From Lachnospiraceae bacterium (lineage in GTDB: Bacteria; Bacillota; Clostridia; Lachnospirales; Lachnospiraceae): a stretch of DNA of 17,302 bases. Where the stretch lies: the NCBI GenBank assembly GCA_014804495.1, contig JAAUZS010000036.1, forward strand, positions 21,272 to 38,573, written 5' to 3'. The position numbers and the translations under genes were made by a program. This document shows, in pieces, positions 1 through 7,955 of this stretch (positions within the stretch are counted from its first letter, which is position 1; each line of letters opens with the position of its first letter). Below the pieces are notes generated by a model. The model had not been told where the DNA came from and searched no databases. It was given only the letters and a program-made list of their open reading frames with translations.

Positions 1-264
1 ACGAAAGAGAAGCAGTCAGCAATCCTTATTAACAATAATAACTATGAAATTACTAAAACGCTGTCTGTCTGGTATCTTGGAACTCCGAAAGAGTGTACGT
101 TAAATCGGTTGATGCTTACAACAGCGGATGGATTTACAACAGAGCCGGAAGAATATTCCGTTAGTGCAGGCAAGGTAAGTATTACACTTCCGCCGACATC
201 GGCAATTATATTGCAGCATACCAATGAAAAAGCAGTAACAAAAAATTTTATCAATTTTAAGTAG
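1..264 (+). CDS. C-terminal end of a probable glycoside hydrolase (partial)
   Basis: The reading frame is open from the first base to a TAG at 262-264, giving 87 residues of a protein whose start lies outside the window. The fragment resembles the all-beta C-terminal domain that follows the catalytic barrel in many glycoside hydrolases. It has alternating beta-strand-like stretches and ends with the motif LPPTSAIILQ, like the 'LPP.S..vl' closing strand of such domains. No catalytic residue is present, so the family and substrate cannot be set. The last residues (KNFINFK) are basic and polar. It shares the strand of the RND gene downstream but is separated from it by a promoter, so it is probably a different transcription unit. 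Domain type is moderately likely; enzyme identity is unknown. Confidence 0.55.
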   Translation, partial: TKEKQSAILINNNNYEITKTLSVWYLGTPKECTLNRLMLTTADGFTTEPEEYSVSAGKVSITLPPTSAIILQHTNEKAVTKNFINFK

Positions 265-296
265 AATTATTATATGAAAATTTTAAAAAAAATGTT

Positions 297-335
297 AAAG
301 TATATTGTCAGAAAATTAATTTCGCAATATACTTT
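297..335 (+). promoter_or_regulatory. Promoter inside an 11-bp inverted repeat, upstream of the RND gene
   Basis: TTGTCA at 305-310 and TATACT at 328-333 are 17 bp apart, a good sigma-A-type promoter. The arms AAAGTATATTG (297-307) and CAATATACTTT (325-335) are perfect reverse complements separated by 17 bp, so one arm covers the start of the -35 and the other covers the -10. This is what a repressor operator would look like. The same arms, followed by T-rich sequence, could also act as a weak AT-rich terminator for the upstream gene. The untranslated leader to the RND start would be about 85-90 nt. Confidence 0.55.
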
Positions 336-428
336 TAATATGCGCTTTTTTACGAATAGGTAGATAAATAAAGAATAGCACATGAATTTGAAAAATGAAA
401 TAGAAGAAAAAGAAAAGGGTGTATGCAC

Positions 429-3400
429 ATGTTAGGAAAATTCAGTGTCAAAAAACCGTATACCGTTTTGGTAGCGGTGGTTCTTGCAATTGTACTCGGA
501 GTTGTTTCATTTACGAAAATGTCGGTAGATTTGCTGCCAAGCATCAGTCTTCCGTATGTAATCGTTATGACGACTTATCCGGGAGCAAGTCCGGAAACTG
601 TGGAAATGGTGGTGACCAAGCCGGTTGAGGCATCTATGGCGACGGTCAGCAATATTGAGAGTATCAGTTCTGTATCCAGTGAAAATTATTCTGTAGTGAT
701 TCTGGAATTCTCACAGTCCACGGATATGAATGCGGTATCTCTGGAAATCAGAGAGAATCTGGATCAGATTAAGAGTTATTGGAGTGATTCTGTCGGAAAT
801 CCCATTATTATGAAGCTGAATCCGGATATGCTTCCTGTTATGATCGCTGCTGTCGGAGGCGTGGATATGACGGAAGCCGAGGTAAGTGAGATGACGCAGA
901 ACACAGTGATTCCCGAACTGGAAAGTATTGAGGGTGTTGCGTCAGCCAGCGCTACCGGTCTGGTAGAAGAGAGTATTAATGTTATTATCAGACAGGAGAA
1001 GATAGATGCCATTAATGAAAAGGTATTTGGATATATCGACGGAGAAATGGAGGGCGCGGTGCAGGAACTTGCCGACGCCAAACAGGAAGTTCAGGACGGG
1101 CAGACTGAGATTGATAACGCAAAGACGGAGCTGGAAAACAATAAGAAGAAACTGGAAGACAGTCAGAAGGAATTGAATGATAAGCGAAAAGAGCTGGAAG
1201 AAAGCAAAAAGCAGCTTGAAGCAGGCCGGGCCTTTATGAGTGAGGAAGAGTATGCGGCGGCGCTTGCGCAGCTTGAAGAAGGCGAGGCGCAGCTTAGTGC
1301 CGGACAGAGACAGATCAATTCCGCATTAAGTCAGCTCAAAGATGGTGAAGAGCAGCTTAATGATACCGGCAGTCAGCTCGACGACGCGATGCAGCAGGTC
1401 ATCGACGGTGAGACGGAATTGGAAGAAGCAAGGGAGAATGCATATGAGCAGGCTGATATGAGCAAAATCCTTACTGTGGATACCGTCAAATCCCTTCTGG
1501 CGGCGCAGAATTTCTCCATGCCCGCAGGTTATGTTACAGAGGAAGGTATTGATTATCTTGTAAGGATAGGAGATAAGCCGGAAGATTTAGAAGTTTTCAA
1601 GCAAATGCCGGTTATGAATCCTGAAATGGACGGCGTAGATGTCATTACTCTTGAGGACGTTGCCGATGTGTTTATGACAGATAACACTGATGATATTTAT
1701 GCAAACATCAACGGTGAACCGGGAATACTGATTACAATTCAGAAGCAGACAGGGTATTCCACAGGTGATGTATCTGACAGGATACTTGAAAAATTTGAAG
1801 AGCTGAAAGAAGAAAAAGAAGAACTGATTCTGATTACACTTATGGATCAGGGTATTTATATAGATCTTGTTATGGACTCCATAATAAATAATGTATTGTT
1901 TGGAGCTATTCTTGCTGTTTTGATTTTGATATTGTTCCTGAGGGACTGGAGGCCTACGGCAGTAGTTGCGTGCTCTATTCCAATCAGTATTATAACCGCG
2001 ATTGTGTGCATGTACTTCAGCGGAGTGACACTGAATGTTATTTCCTTATCGGGACTGGCACTTGGCGTAGGTATGCTCGTGGATAACTCCATAGTTGTAA
2101 TTGAGAATATTTACAGACTGCGGAATGAAGGATATTCGGCTAAGGAAGCGGCTATAAAGGGAGCAGGAGAAGTGGCGGGAGCCATTACGGCATCTACACT
2201 CACTACGGTCTGCGTTTTTCTTCCAATCGTGTTTACGGAAGGTATAACAAGACAGCTGTTTGTGGACATGGGACTTACTATTGGTTATTCCCTGTTTGCA
2301 AGTCTGCTTGTGGCGATGACGGTAGTACCGGCAATGGGAGCAGGCGTACTCTCTAAGTCAAAGCCACAGAAGGAAAGTAAATTTTTCGGTAAGCTGATGG
2401 ATTTCTATGAAAAAGTATTGAAACTGTCACTTAGGTTTAAGCCAATAGTGCTGATATTGGTCCTGGCTCTTTTGGTAGTGAGTGCACTGGCAGCTTATTC
2501 TAAAGGTATCGCATTCATGCCTGATATGGACAGCCCTCAGATGTCTATGACATTGTCAATGCCTAAGGATACTGCGCTTACGGACACCGGAGAGGTAACA
2601 GACCAGATAGTGGAAAAGATAATGGAAATGGAAGATGTGGTAGACGTGGGCGCCATGGCAAGTTCTTCTTCACTGGGTATGCTGTCGGGCGGAAATTCCG
2701 CTACCAATGAAACCAGTATTTACATATCATTAAGTGATGATAAGAAAAAAGATAATGAAGAAATAGCGATGGATATAAATGCAAATATAGCAGATATTCT
2801 GGAGGCGAATCAGGCAGAGGCGGAAATCGAAACATCGAATATGGATATGAGCGCCCTGGGCGGAAGCGGAATAACCATTCAGATAAAGGGGCGTGATTTG
2901 GATACACTGCAGAGCATTGCGAAAGATATAGCGGATATTGTAGGCGGAGTCGAGGGTACGGAGGATGTATCTGACGGTCTTGAAGAATCCACGGGAGAAT
3001 TAAGAATTATCATTGACAGAGATAAAGCAATTGAGCATGGGCTTATGGTTGCACAGGTATTTGCACAGATTCAGCCCAAACTTGCGGCTTCATCAAGCGC
3101 TACCACTTTTGAAACAGAAGTCAAAGAGTATGACGTATATGTAAAGAACGCGAGTGATATGGCGTTGACAAGAGAACTGGTAAAAGATTTGGAGATTGAA
3201 AGAACCAAGCAGGACGGGACAATCGAAAAGATCAAGCTATCGGATATTGCCACGTTTGAAATTACAGAAGCGCCTAAATCCGTAAACAGAATCGACCAGA
3301 CCAGATACATTGCAGTAAGCGCAGCTATTGCGGATGGTTATAATGTAGGCTTTGTGTCGGAAGATGTGGAAGCGGCGCTTAAGGATTATGAAATGCCGGC

Positions 3401-3971
3401 AGGATACAGTTACACAATGAGCGGCGAAAATGAGTCGATAACTGACGCCATGGAGCAGGTTTATCTGATGCTCATACTTGCGATTATATTCATGTACCTG
3501 ATTATGGTAGCGCAGTTCCAGTCCCTGCTCTCGCCGTTTATCATATTATTTACGATTCCGCTTGCTTTTACGGGAGGACTTCTTGGACTTTTTATCAGCG
3601 GAAGCGAAGTGAGCGTAATAGCATTGATTGGTTTCGTCATGTTGTCGGGTATCATTGTTAATAACGGTATCGTATTGGTTGACTATGTCAATCAGCTGAT
3701 TGAGAGCGGCATGGAGAAAAGGGAGGCAATCCTGAAAGCAGGAAGAACCAGAATGCGTCCCGTTATGATGACGGCACTGACAACAATTCTTGCGCTTAGT
3801 ACTATGGCGTTTAGTAATGATATGGGAGCGGATATGTCAAAGCCTATGTCTGTAGTTACAATTGGCGGTCTGGTTTATGGAACGTTGCTGACATTGATTG
3901 TGATTCCGTGTATTTATGATATGTTTATAGGTTCCGGTAAGAAGAAACATAATGTAGAAGATGGTGAATAG
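429..3971 (+). CDS. RND-family efflux permease with a coiled-coil insertion
   Basis: This is an inner-membrane proton-driven exporter of the RND superfamily, of the solitary type found in Gram-positive bacteria (SwrC/YerP-like). Positions below count from an in-frame ATG at 423. The ATG at 429 is preferred as the start because AAGGG (415-419) sits 9 nt before it but only 3 nt before 423. TM1 is at about residues 12-30, followed by a porter domain. A second membrane block begins near 487 and contains GVGMLVDNSIVVIEN, with the TM4 acid D554 and N555 where AcrB has a second Asp. Basic and aromatic residues then lead to a second porter half. The C-terminal membrane block has VNNGIVLVDY with N1080/N1081. 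The striking feature is a charged, heptad-like region at about 208-346, rich in QL..GE..QL repeats and inserted in the first extracytoplasmic domain. No membrane-fusion or outer-membrane partner is adjacent. Family is confident; substrate is unknown. Confidence 0.93.
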   Translation: MLGKFSVKKPYTVLVAVVLAIVLGVVSFTKMSVDLLPSISLPYVIVMTTYPGASPETVEMVVTKPVEASMATVSNIESISSVSSENYSVVILEFSQSTDMNAVSLEIRENLDQIKSYWSDSVGNPIIMKLNPDMLPVMIAAVGGVDMTEAEVSEMTQNTVIPELESIEGVASASATGLVEESINVIIRQEKIDAINEKVFGYIDGEMEGAVQELADAKQEVQDGQTEIDNAKTELENNKKKLEDSQKELNDKRKELEESKKQLEAGRAFMSEEEYAAALAQLEEGEAQLSAGQRQINSALSQLKDGEEQLNDTGSQLDDAMQQVIDGETELEEARENAYEQADMSKILTVDTVKSLLAAQNFSMPAGYVTEEGIDYLVRIGDKPEDLEVFKQMPVMNPEMDGVDVITLEDVADVFMTDNTDDIYANINGEPGILITIQKQTGYSTGDVSDRILEKFEELKEEKEELILITLMDQGIYIDLVMDSIINNVLFGAILAVLILILFLRDWRPTAVVACSIPISIITAIVCMYFSGVTLNVISLSGLALGVGMLVDNSIVVIENIYRLRNEGYSAKEAAIKGAGEVAGAITASTLTTVCVFLPIVFTEGITRQLFVDMGLTIGYSLFASLLVAMTVVPAMGAGVLSKSKPQKESKFFGKLMDFYEKVLKLSLRFKPIVLILVLALLVVSALAAYSKGIAFMPDMDSPQMSMTLSMPKDTALTDTGEVTDQIVEKIMEMEDVVDVGAMASSSSLGMLSGGNSATNETSIYISLSDDKKKDNEEIAMDINANIADILEANQAEAEIETSNMDMSALGGSGITIQIKGRDLDTLQSIAKDIADIVGGVEGTEDVSDGLEESTGELRIIIDRDKAIEHGLMVAQVFAQIQPKLAASSSATTFETEVKEYDVYVKNASDMALTRELVKDLEIERTKQDGTIEKIKLSDIATFEITEAPKSVNRIDQTRYIAVSAAIADGYNVGFVSEDVEAALKDYEMPAGYSYTMSGENESITDAMEQVYLMLILAIIFMYLIMVAQFQSLLSPFIILFTIPLAFTGGLLGLFISGSEVSVIALIGFVMLSGIIVNNGIVLVDYVNQLIESGMEKREAILKAGRTRMRPVMMTALTTILALSTMAFSNDMGADMSKPMSVVTIGGLVYGTLLTLIVIPCIYDMFIGSGKKKHNVEDGE

Positions 3972-3979
3972 TCTTAAAA

Positions 3980-4016
3980 AGTACCCCACTGGCTTAAGGT
4001 CGGTGGGGCATTTTAT
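3980..4016 (+). terminator. Intrinsic terminator after the RND gene
   Basis: The stem CCCCAC (3984-3989) pairs with GTGGGG (4003-4008) around a 13-nt apex that includes GGCTTAAGG, followed by CATTTTATAT. It begins 12 nt after the RND stop codon. Confidence 0.8.
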
Positions 4017-4063
4017 ATATTACTTTAGATAATTATGAAGTTTTGTTTTTCAAGACGACCGTC

Positions 4064-4212
4064 GTACAATATATACAAATCAACGCAGGCACGCTTTCGC
4101 TGCATTGCCGCCAGTAGCGGTACTAAGCTCGAAATGACCTCGCTAAAGTATAAGTCCACTTTCAGTGGACTACGGCGGCAGAGCACCTGCTTATGTTTTG
4201 TATATATTGCAC
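4064..4212. repeat. Multi-armed inverted-repeat unit, possible MITE-like or structured RNA element
   Basis: The outer arms CAATATATACAAA (4067-4079) and TTTGTATATATTG (4197-4209) are perfect reverse complements. Nested pairs lie inside: GCAGG (4085-4089) with CCTGC (4186-4190); TGCCGCC plus GTAG (4106-4117, one bulged A) with CTACGGCGGCA (4170-4180); TAGCG (4115-4119) with CGCTA (4141-4145) as an alternative; and a tight hairpin GTCCACT-TTC-AGTGGAC (4154-4170). No convincing coding frame crosses it. It lies between the RND terminator and a second hairpin unit, and together they account for most of the 434-bp gap. Whether it is a mobile miniature element, a structured RNA or a dispersed intergenic repeat cannot be told from one copy. 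Confidence 0.6.
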
Positions 4213-4259
4213 AACTACATATTGAAAATATATAATTTTTTGATTATCTTTTATTATCT

Positions 4260-4403
4260 TAGATAATTGCGAAACTTTATCACAATAACCAGAACTTGGG
4301 CAAAATAAACAAAAAACGGGGCGTCTTTGCTCCGCAATGAGCCCCTTTTTTTGTTTATTTTGTCCGAGTTCGTCACTCGAGATATTGGTTTCGCAATTAT
4401 CTA
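4260..4403. repeat. Long imperfect hairpin with an embedded bidirectional terminator
   Basis: Sixteen base pairs at the ends are perfect: TAGATAATTGCGAAAC (4260-4275) with GTTTCGCAATTATCTA (4388-4403). After a bulge, CAATA (4283-4287) pairs with TATTG (4383-4387). A second long stem, 4292-4322 with 4341-4371, has one mismatch and two G-T pairs. The apex GGGGC...GCCCC between an A-tract (4311-4316) and a T-tract (4346-4352) would work as a terminator in both directions, and would serve the minus-strand hydrolase gene whose stop is at 4406. The outer stem is far longer than a terminator needs, and the two wobble pairs favour folding of the plus-strand RNA. This suggests a MITE-like or dispersed repeat taken over as a terminator. 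Confidence 0.7.
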
Positions 4404-4405
4404 TT

Positions 4406-6451
4406 TTATGAGAGTTGAATGATATGGAAAATCTCAAGCTTAGGCACGTGGATTTTCAGGGTATCTCCGTTTATCGTTTCGGTTTCCAACTCTGTTTTCT
4501 GTGGCAGGAGATATGCTTTTCTGTCGGCAGCGCCTTTAACTTCAATAGTGATATCGTACATAGGAGCAATGGGGGACTCTTCCTGCTCATTTATCACTGC
4601 GAAATAATCAATGCCGTCTTTATTCCATTCCAGAACTTCCACAAACTTCGGCGCGTTTGAGGTAAAATATGCTTCTCCGCGTAGATAATCTACCATGCGT
4701 AAATATACCTGGCGGCTCATGTATGGCCGGGACATTTCAATCGGGGCAGCTGTCCAGATGATTTTGCTGTTGCCTACTTGTTTAAGAAGTGCGCAAGGGC
4801 TGTCCGTATATATTCCGGGAGGATTGGAATGGATTGCTGCGAACTCGCTGGTTCCCGTCAAAGTGTAGGGAAGCGTGGCAGTTGCCAGAACAGTCAGATT
4901 CTGTGTATCTACTATTTCAACCTCGGTCTGATGCATATCAATGGTTAAAGGTGCCAAATGGCTGAAGCCTGTAAATAGCTCTGCACCTGCTTCTGTCGGA
5001 CTCATATAAGTGAAATTGTGTTCTGTACGTCCGATGACTTTGACGCCAATTAATTTTTCCAGTCTCTCATTTCCGATAGGTCCGCTTATTAACAAATTGC
5101 CGCCGTTATTGAGATAGGTCTCTATCTCATCCATTTCCTCATCCCTGATGTTCGCTACATGGGATAAAATCAGAACTTTTGCTTTCTCGTTTCTGATATT
5201 TTTGGTTCCAATTACTTCGAAAGGAACATTGTTTTCCCGAAGTATTGATGCTGCAGCTATCGGAGATTCTGTATAGTATTTTGGCCAAAAGACTTTGTCC
5301 ATAATCCCGCATTTTGTTTCTGTGGGGTCGTATTTTGCATGAGTTGCGAACCAAATCGCTGCATCATGATAGAGATTGCCATTTACATAAGGTTCATACT
5401 GTCTGGTTATCCCGTAGACTTTTTTCATAATAGTATGGTATACATCAGGAACTATGCTTCCATCAGGATTAATTGCATCTACCAGTAAAAATGCTCCGTT
5501 ATGCACCAATGCCGTAATTATATGCAATAGCAGTTCTTCTTCCGTCTTAGTCGTAGTGTGATATTCGAGCGCAGGGTCACAGCGGGAAGTGTGATATACG
5601 AATGGAAGATACGGAGAAACATTCTTATAATATTTATTGATGAACGTCTGTTGCAGAAATCCACCGTAATAATCTCCGCTAGCGCAGTCTATAGCGTCTA
5701 AAAGAAGCTCTGAGCTTCCATCTACCCATGGTCCCGTGATTCTTGAAAATTGATGCTCAATAGTTACATCCGGCTTGATTTTTTTCACACATGCGGTAGC
5801 AAACTTAGCATATTCCGCCATCCATTCATCTCTTTTATAAACATAGTCAAGCCAATCTTGACTGTTCCAGTCAACGATTCTTGGAATTTCTTTTCCTGTC
5901 TCTTCTTTGTATTTTTTCTTACAACTTGGGCAATAGCATACTTCCGGGAAAAAGGTCATATCCAGAAACATTCCTTCAAAATCGTACATTTCATTCATTT
6001 CTGTCAGACACGCTTTGACATACTCTCGATATTCCTCATTATTCGGGCACATAATGCCGTAGCGTCCTGATTTAAAATCGCTTGTTCCGCGGTATTCCTG
6101 CATTCCTTTGCCGTCAGCGGTCACAAGCCTCCAGTCAGGATGATTCTCATATGCCCAATTGTCAAAAATCTGGGAAAAGTAAGCGACTACTGCAATGCCG
6201 TTTTCATGGCATTTTTTAACTATAGTGCCAAAAAAATCAAATCCGTTAAGTCCCTTATGCATTCTGCCGATTTTTGTAGGGTAATAGGCAAGTCCTGTAT
6301 GGGGGCGTCCCTTCACCATTGCTGCCTGAATTCCGGCGTCTTTAAGCGCGTCTACATATTCGTCTACATTGAGACGGCTTAAGAATTTGGGGTTCCAGTC
6401 ATCGATGTGCATGTCCATTAGGTTTCGGCGGTAGTTTCCTTCAATCCACAT
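4406..6451 (-). CDS. Putative glycoside hydrolase, GHL6/GH42-like (beta-galactosidase trimerisation domain)
   Basis: The 681-residue protein has no obvious signal peptide, so it is probably cytoplasmic. The N-terminal 350 residues look like a TIM barrel of the hypothetical glycosyl hydrolase 6 type. Its segments include DMHIDDW (13-19), KGRPHTGLAYYPTK (47-60), a strand ending in FLDMTFFPE with D164, and IEHQF with E232; D164 and E232 are candidate catalytic acids. A cysteine cluster C172-x-C174-xx-C177 follows D164. A second domain at about 395-590 resembles the GH42 trimerisation (glutamine-amidotransferase-like) fold, with VLILSHV and a glycine-rich turn (NNGGNLLISGP). A short beta domain closes the protein. 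GGAG lies 9 nt before the ATG. The gene follows aroA by 28 nt and probably shares its transcript. The substrate is unknown; some relatives are labelled fucosidase or beta-galactosidase, which the sequence does not prove. Confidence 0.72.
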   Translation of the reverse strand: MWIEGNYRRNLMDMHIDDWNPKFLSRLNVDEYVDALKDAGIQAAMVKGRPHTGLAYYPTKIGRMHKGLNGFDFFGTIVKKCHENGIAVVAYFSQIFDNWAYENHPDWRLVTADGKGMQEYRGTSDFKSGRYGIMCPNNEEYREYVKACLTEMNEMYDFEGMFLDMTFFPEVCYCPSCKKKYKEETGKEIPRIVDWNSQDWLDYVYKRDEWMAEYAKFATACVKKIKPDVTIEHQFSRITGPWVDGSSELLLDAIDCASGDYYGGFLQQTFINKYYKNVSPYLPFVYHTSRCDPALEYHTTTKTEEELLLHIITALVHNGAFLLVDAINPDGSIVPDVYHTIMKKVYGITRQYEPYVNGNLYHDAAIWFATHAKYDPTETKCGIMDKVFWPKYYTESPIAAASILRENNVPFEVIGTKNIRNEKAKVLILSHVANIRDEEMDEIETYLNNGGNLLISGPIGNERLEKLIGVKVIGRTEHNFTYMSPTEAGAELFTGFSHLAPLTIDMHQTEVEIVDTQNLTVLATATLPYTLTGTSEFAAIHSNPPGIYTDSPCALLKQVGNSKIIWTAAPIEMSRPYMSRQVYLRMVDYLRGEAYFTSNAPKFVEVLEWNKDGIDYFAVINEQEESPIAPMYDITIEVKGAADRKAYLLPQKTELETETINGDTLKIHVPKLEIFHIIQLS

Positions 6452-6479
6452 ATAATTTTTCTCCTTATGCTATTATGTT

Positions 6480-7781
6480 TTAGTACAAACTGTCGATTAA
6501 ATCAAAATAGTTCTCAAAAGTCTTGGCGCAGCAGCCGGGATCGTCGATGTCGATACCGTCAGATTTCATACCGACCAGCGTAAATGCCATTGCCATTCGG
6601 TGGTCTTCGTAGGTATGGATAAGCGCGGGGCTTGGCTTGCCCGGATAGATTCGGATGCCTTCTTTTTCAGGAATTTCTTCACATCGTATTCCCATACGTG
6701 AAAGCTCATTTATAATAGCCGCCATACGGTCTGTTTCCTGAAAACGGATATGACCGATATTTATTATTTCCGTTATCGAATCGGCGAAAACGGATATAGC
6801 TGCAAATGTCATGCTTTGGTCGGAGTAGTCTTTCATATCTACTGTCTGTCCTGTGAAATGAGTGATGCCGTTTCCTTTTAGCCATAATCCTTCTTCCGTA
6901 TCCTCAAGGCAGCATCCCAGCTTCGATAGAAGCTCCACATATTTTATATCACCCTGTAAGGATTTATGATGCACATTTCGGACAAGTACATCAATGCCGA
7001 ACAGCGGTGCCAGACTATAAAAATATGCCGCGCCGGACAAATCCGGTTCAATTAAAAATTGGGGGAGCCCAAATTCCTGTTTTCCCGGGATAATATAGGT
7101 TTTTTCTCCAGTGTCGTTATTTTTTTCTGAAAAGCTTATACCGAATTGTTCCATCATGGAAAGAGTCATCTGTATATACGAACCTGACATTCTGCTTCCG
7201 GTCATGGTTAGAGAAAGACCTTCCGGCAGCAGGCATCCTGCCATAAGTAAAGCGCTGGCAAACTGGCTGCTTAAGGATGTGTCAATTGTAACATCCGAGA
7301 ACTTAAGATTATGCGCGTGAAGCATGAAGGGGAAGTGTCCTTCTTCTCCTAAATACTCTATTTTAGCGCCCGCGGCTTCCAAGATGGATAAAAGCGGCTG
7401 CATCGGTCTTTTTGCCATCTGTGCAGAGGATTGCATCTCATAGTCTCCGCCTGCAAGCGCCAGCATCACGGTAAGAAAACGAGCAGCGGTTCCGGCGCTG
7501 CGGACATTAATAACAGCATTGTTATTAGGTATTATTCCATCTGTACCTTGAATAATAACCTGTTTAGTATCTTCATTTATTTTTACATCAAACCCCAGAC
7601 TCAGCAGACACGAGAGAAATGCCCGTGAATCATCGCTGAATAATACTCCGTCAAGCGTACAGGTGCAGTTTGACATTGCTGAGAGCATTAAGGCTCTGTT
7701 CGTAATGCTTTTTGAACCCGGAACAGTTATTTTGACGGGGGATTTTGGGGTCCACTTTTTAACGTGGTAGATTTTGTCCAT
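6480..7781 (-). CDS. aroA: 3-phosphoshikimate 1-carboxyvinyltransferase (EPSP synthase)
   Basis: It catalyses transfer of enolpyruvyl from PEP to shikimate-3-phosphate, the sixth step of the shikimate pathway, in the cytoplasm. At 433 residues it is normal in length. Recognisable motifs are PGSKSITNRAL (21-31, K24 and R29), SAGTAARFL (95-103), KRPMQPL (124-130), SSQF (171-174), SDQSMT with D321, QETDR (348-352), EDHRMAMAF (392-400) and PGCCAKTF (415-422). Two positions differ from E. coli: the NAGTA.RP loop is SAGTAARF, and Q348 stands where K340 is expected in KETDR. AAGGAG lies 11 nt before the ATG, with a good promoter upstream. No other shikimate gene is adjacent; the next gene downstream is the hydrolase. 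Confidence 0.95.
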   Translation of the reverse strand: MDKIYHVKKWTPKSPVKITVPGSKSITNRALMLSAMSNCTCTLDGVLFSDDSRAFLSCLLSLGFDVKINEDTKQVIIQGTDGIIPNNNAVINVRSAGTAARFLTVMLALAGGDYEMQSSAQMAKRPMQPLLSILEAAGAKIEYLGEEGHFPFMLHAHNLKFSDVTIDTSLSSQFASALLMAGCLLPEGLSLTMTGSRMSGSYIQMTLSMMEQFGISFSEKNNDTGEKTYIIPGKQEFGLPQFLIEPDLSGAAYFYSLAPLFGIDVLVRNVHHKSLQGDIKYVELLSKLGCCLEDTEEGLWLKGNGITHFTGQTVDMKDYSDQSMTFAAISVFADSITEIINIGHIRFQETDRMAAIINELSRMGIRCEEIPEKEGIRIYPGKPSPALIHTYEDHRMAMAFTLVGMKSDGIDIDDPGCCAKTFENYFDLIDSLY

Positions 7782-7825
7782 AGAGGGTTGCGCTCCTTAG
7801 TTTTTGATAGATATTGCTACACACT

Positions 7826-7854
7826 ATTATAATGTGTTTTCAGAGTTACGACAA
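7826..7854 (-). promoter_or_regulatory. Promoter for aroA and the downstream hydrolase
   Basis: Read on the minus strand, TTGTCG (7854-7849) and a perfect TATAAT (7831-7826) are 17 bp apart. The -10 lies about 45 bp before the aroA start. No stable hairpin or riboswitch-like fold is seen in the short leader. Confidence 0.75.
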
Positions 7855-7900
7855 GATGTGTTTAGCAGGACACTTTTATGACGACACTAAGTACGTTTTA

Positions 7901-7929
7901 TTGTAAGTTAGTATTCTGTATGTTATAAT
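7901..7929 (+). promoter_or_regulatory. Promoter for the 146-residue unknown protein
   Basis: TTGTAA (7901-7906) and TATAAT (7924-7929) are 17 bp apart. The -10 is 26 bp upstream of the ATG at 7956. It diverges from the aroA promoter; the two -35 boxes are 46 bp apart. Confidence 0.75.
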
Positions 7930-7955
7930 AGAACTGTTTGAAAGGAGGGTATTAT

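Noticed and set aside
4064..4212. Integron attC site
   Set aside because: No integrase, no cassette array and no clear RYYYAAC/GTTRRRY core pair were seen.
4035..4235. 66-codon plus-strand open frame in the first repeat unit
   Set aside because: It lies across the multi-armed repeat and its protein resembles nothing; chance open frame.
4162..4437. 91-codon minus-strand open frame over the hairpin region
   Set aside because: It is low complexity, crosses the long hairpin and the end of the hydrolase gene, has no ribosome binding site, and is explained by the inverted repeat.
7938..7955. TTG start at 7938 for the 146-residue protein
   Set aside because: The ribosome binding site AAAGGAGGG lies inside this extension; ATG 7956 is correctly spaced.
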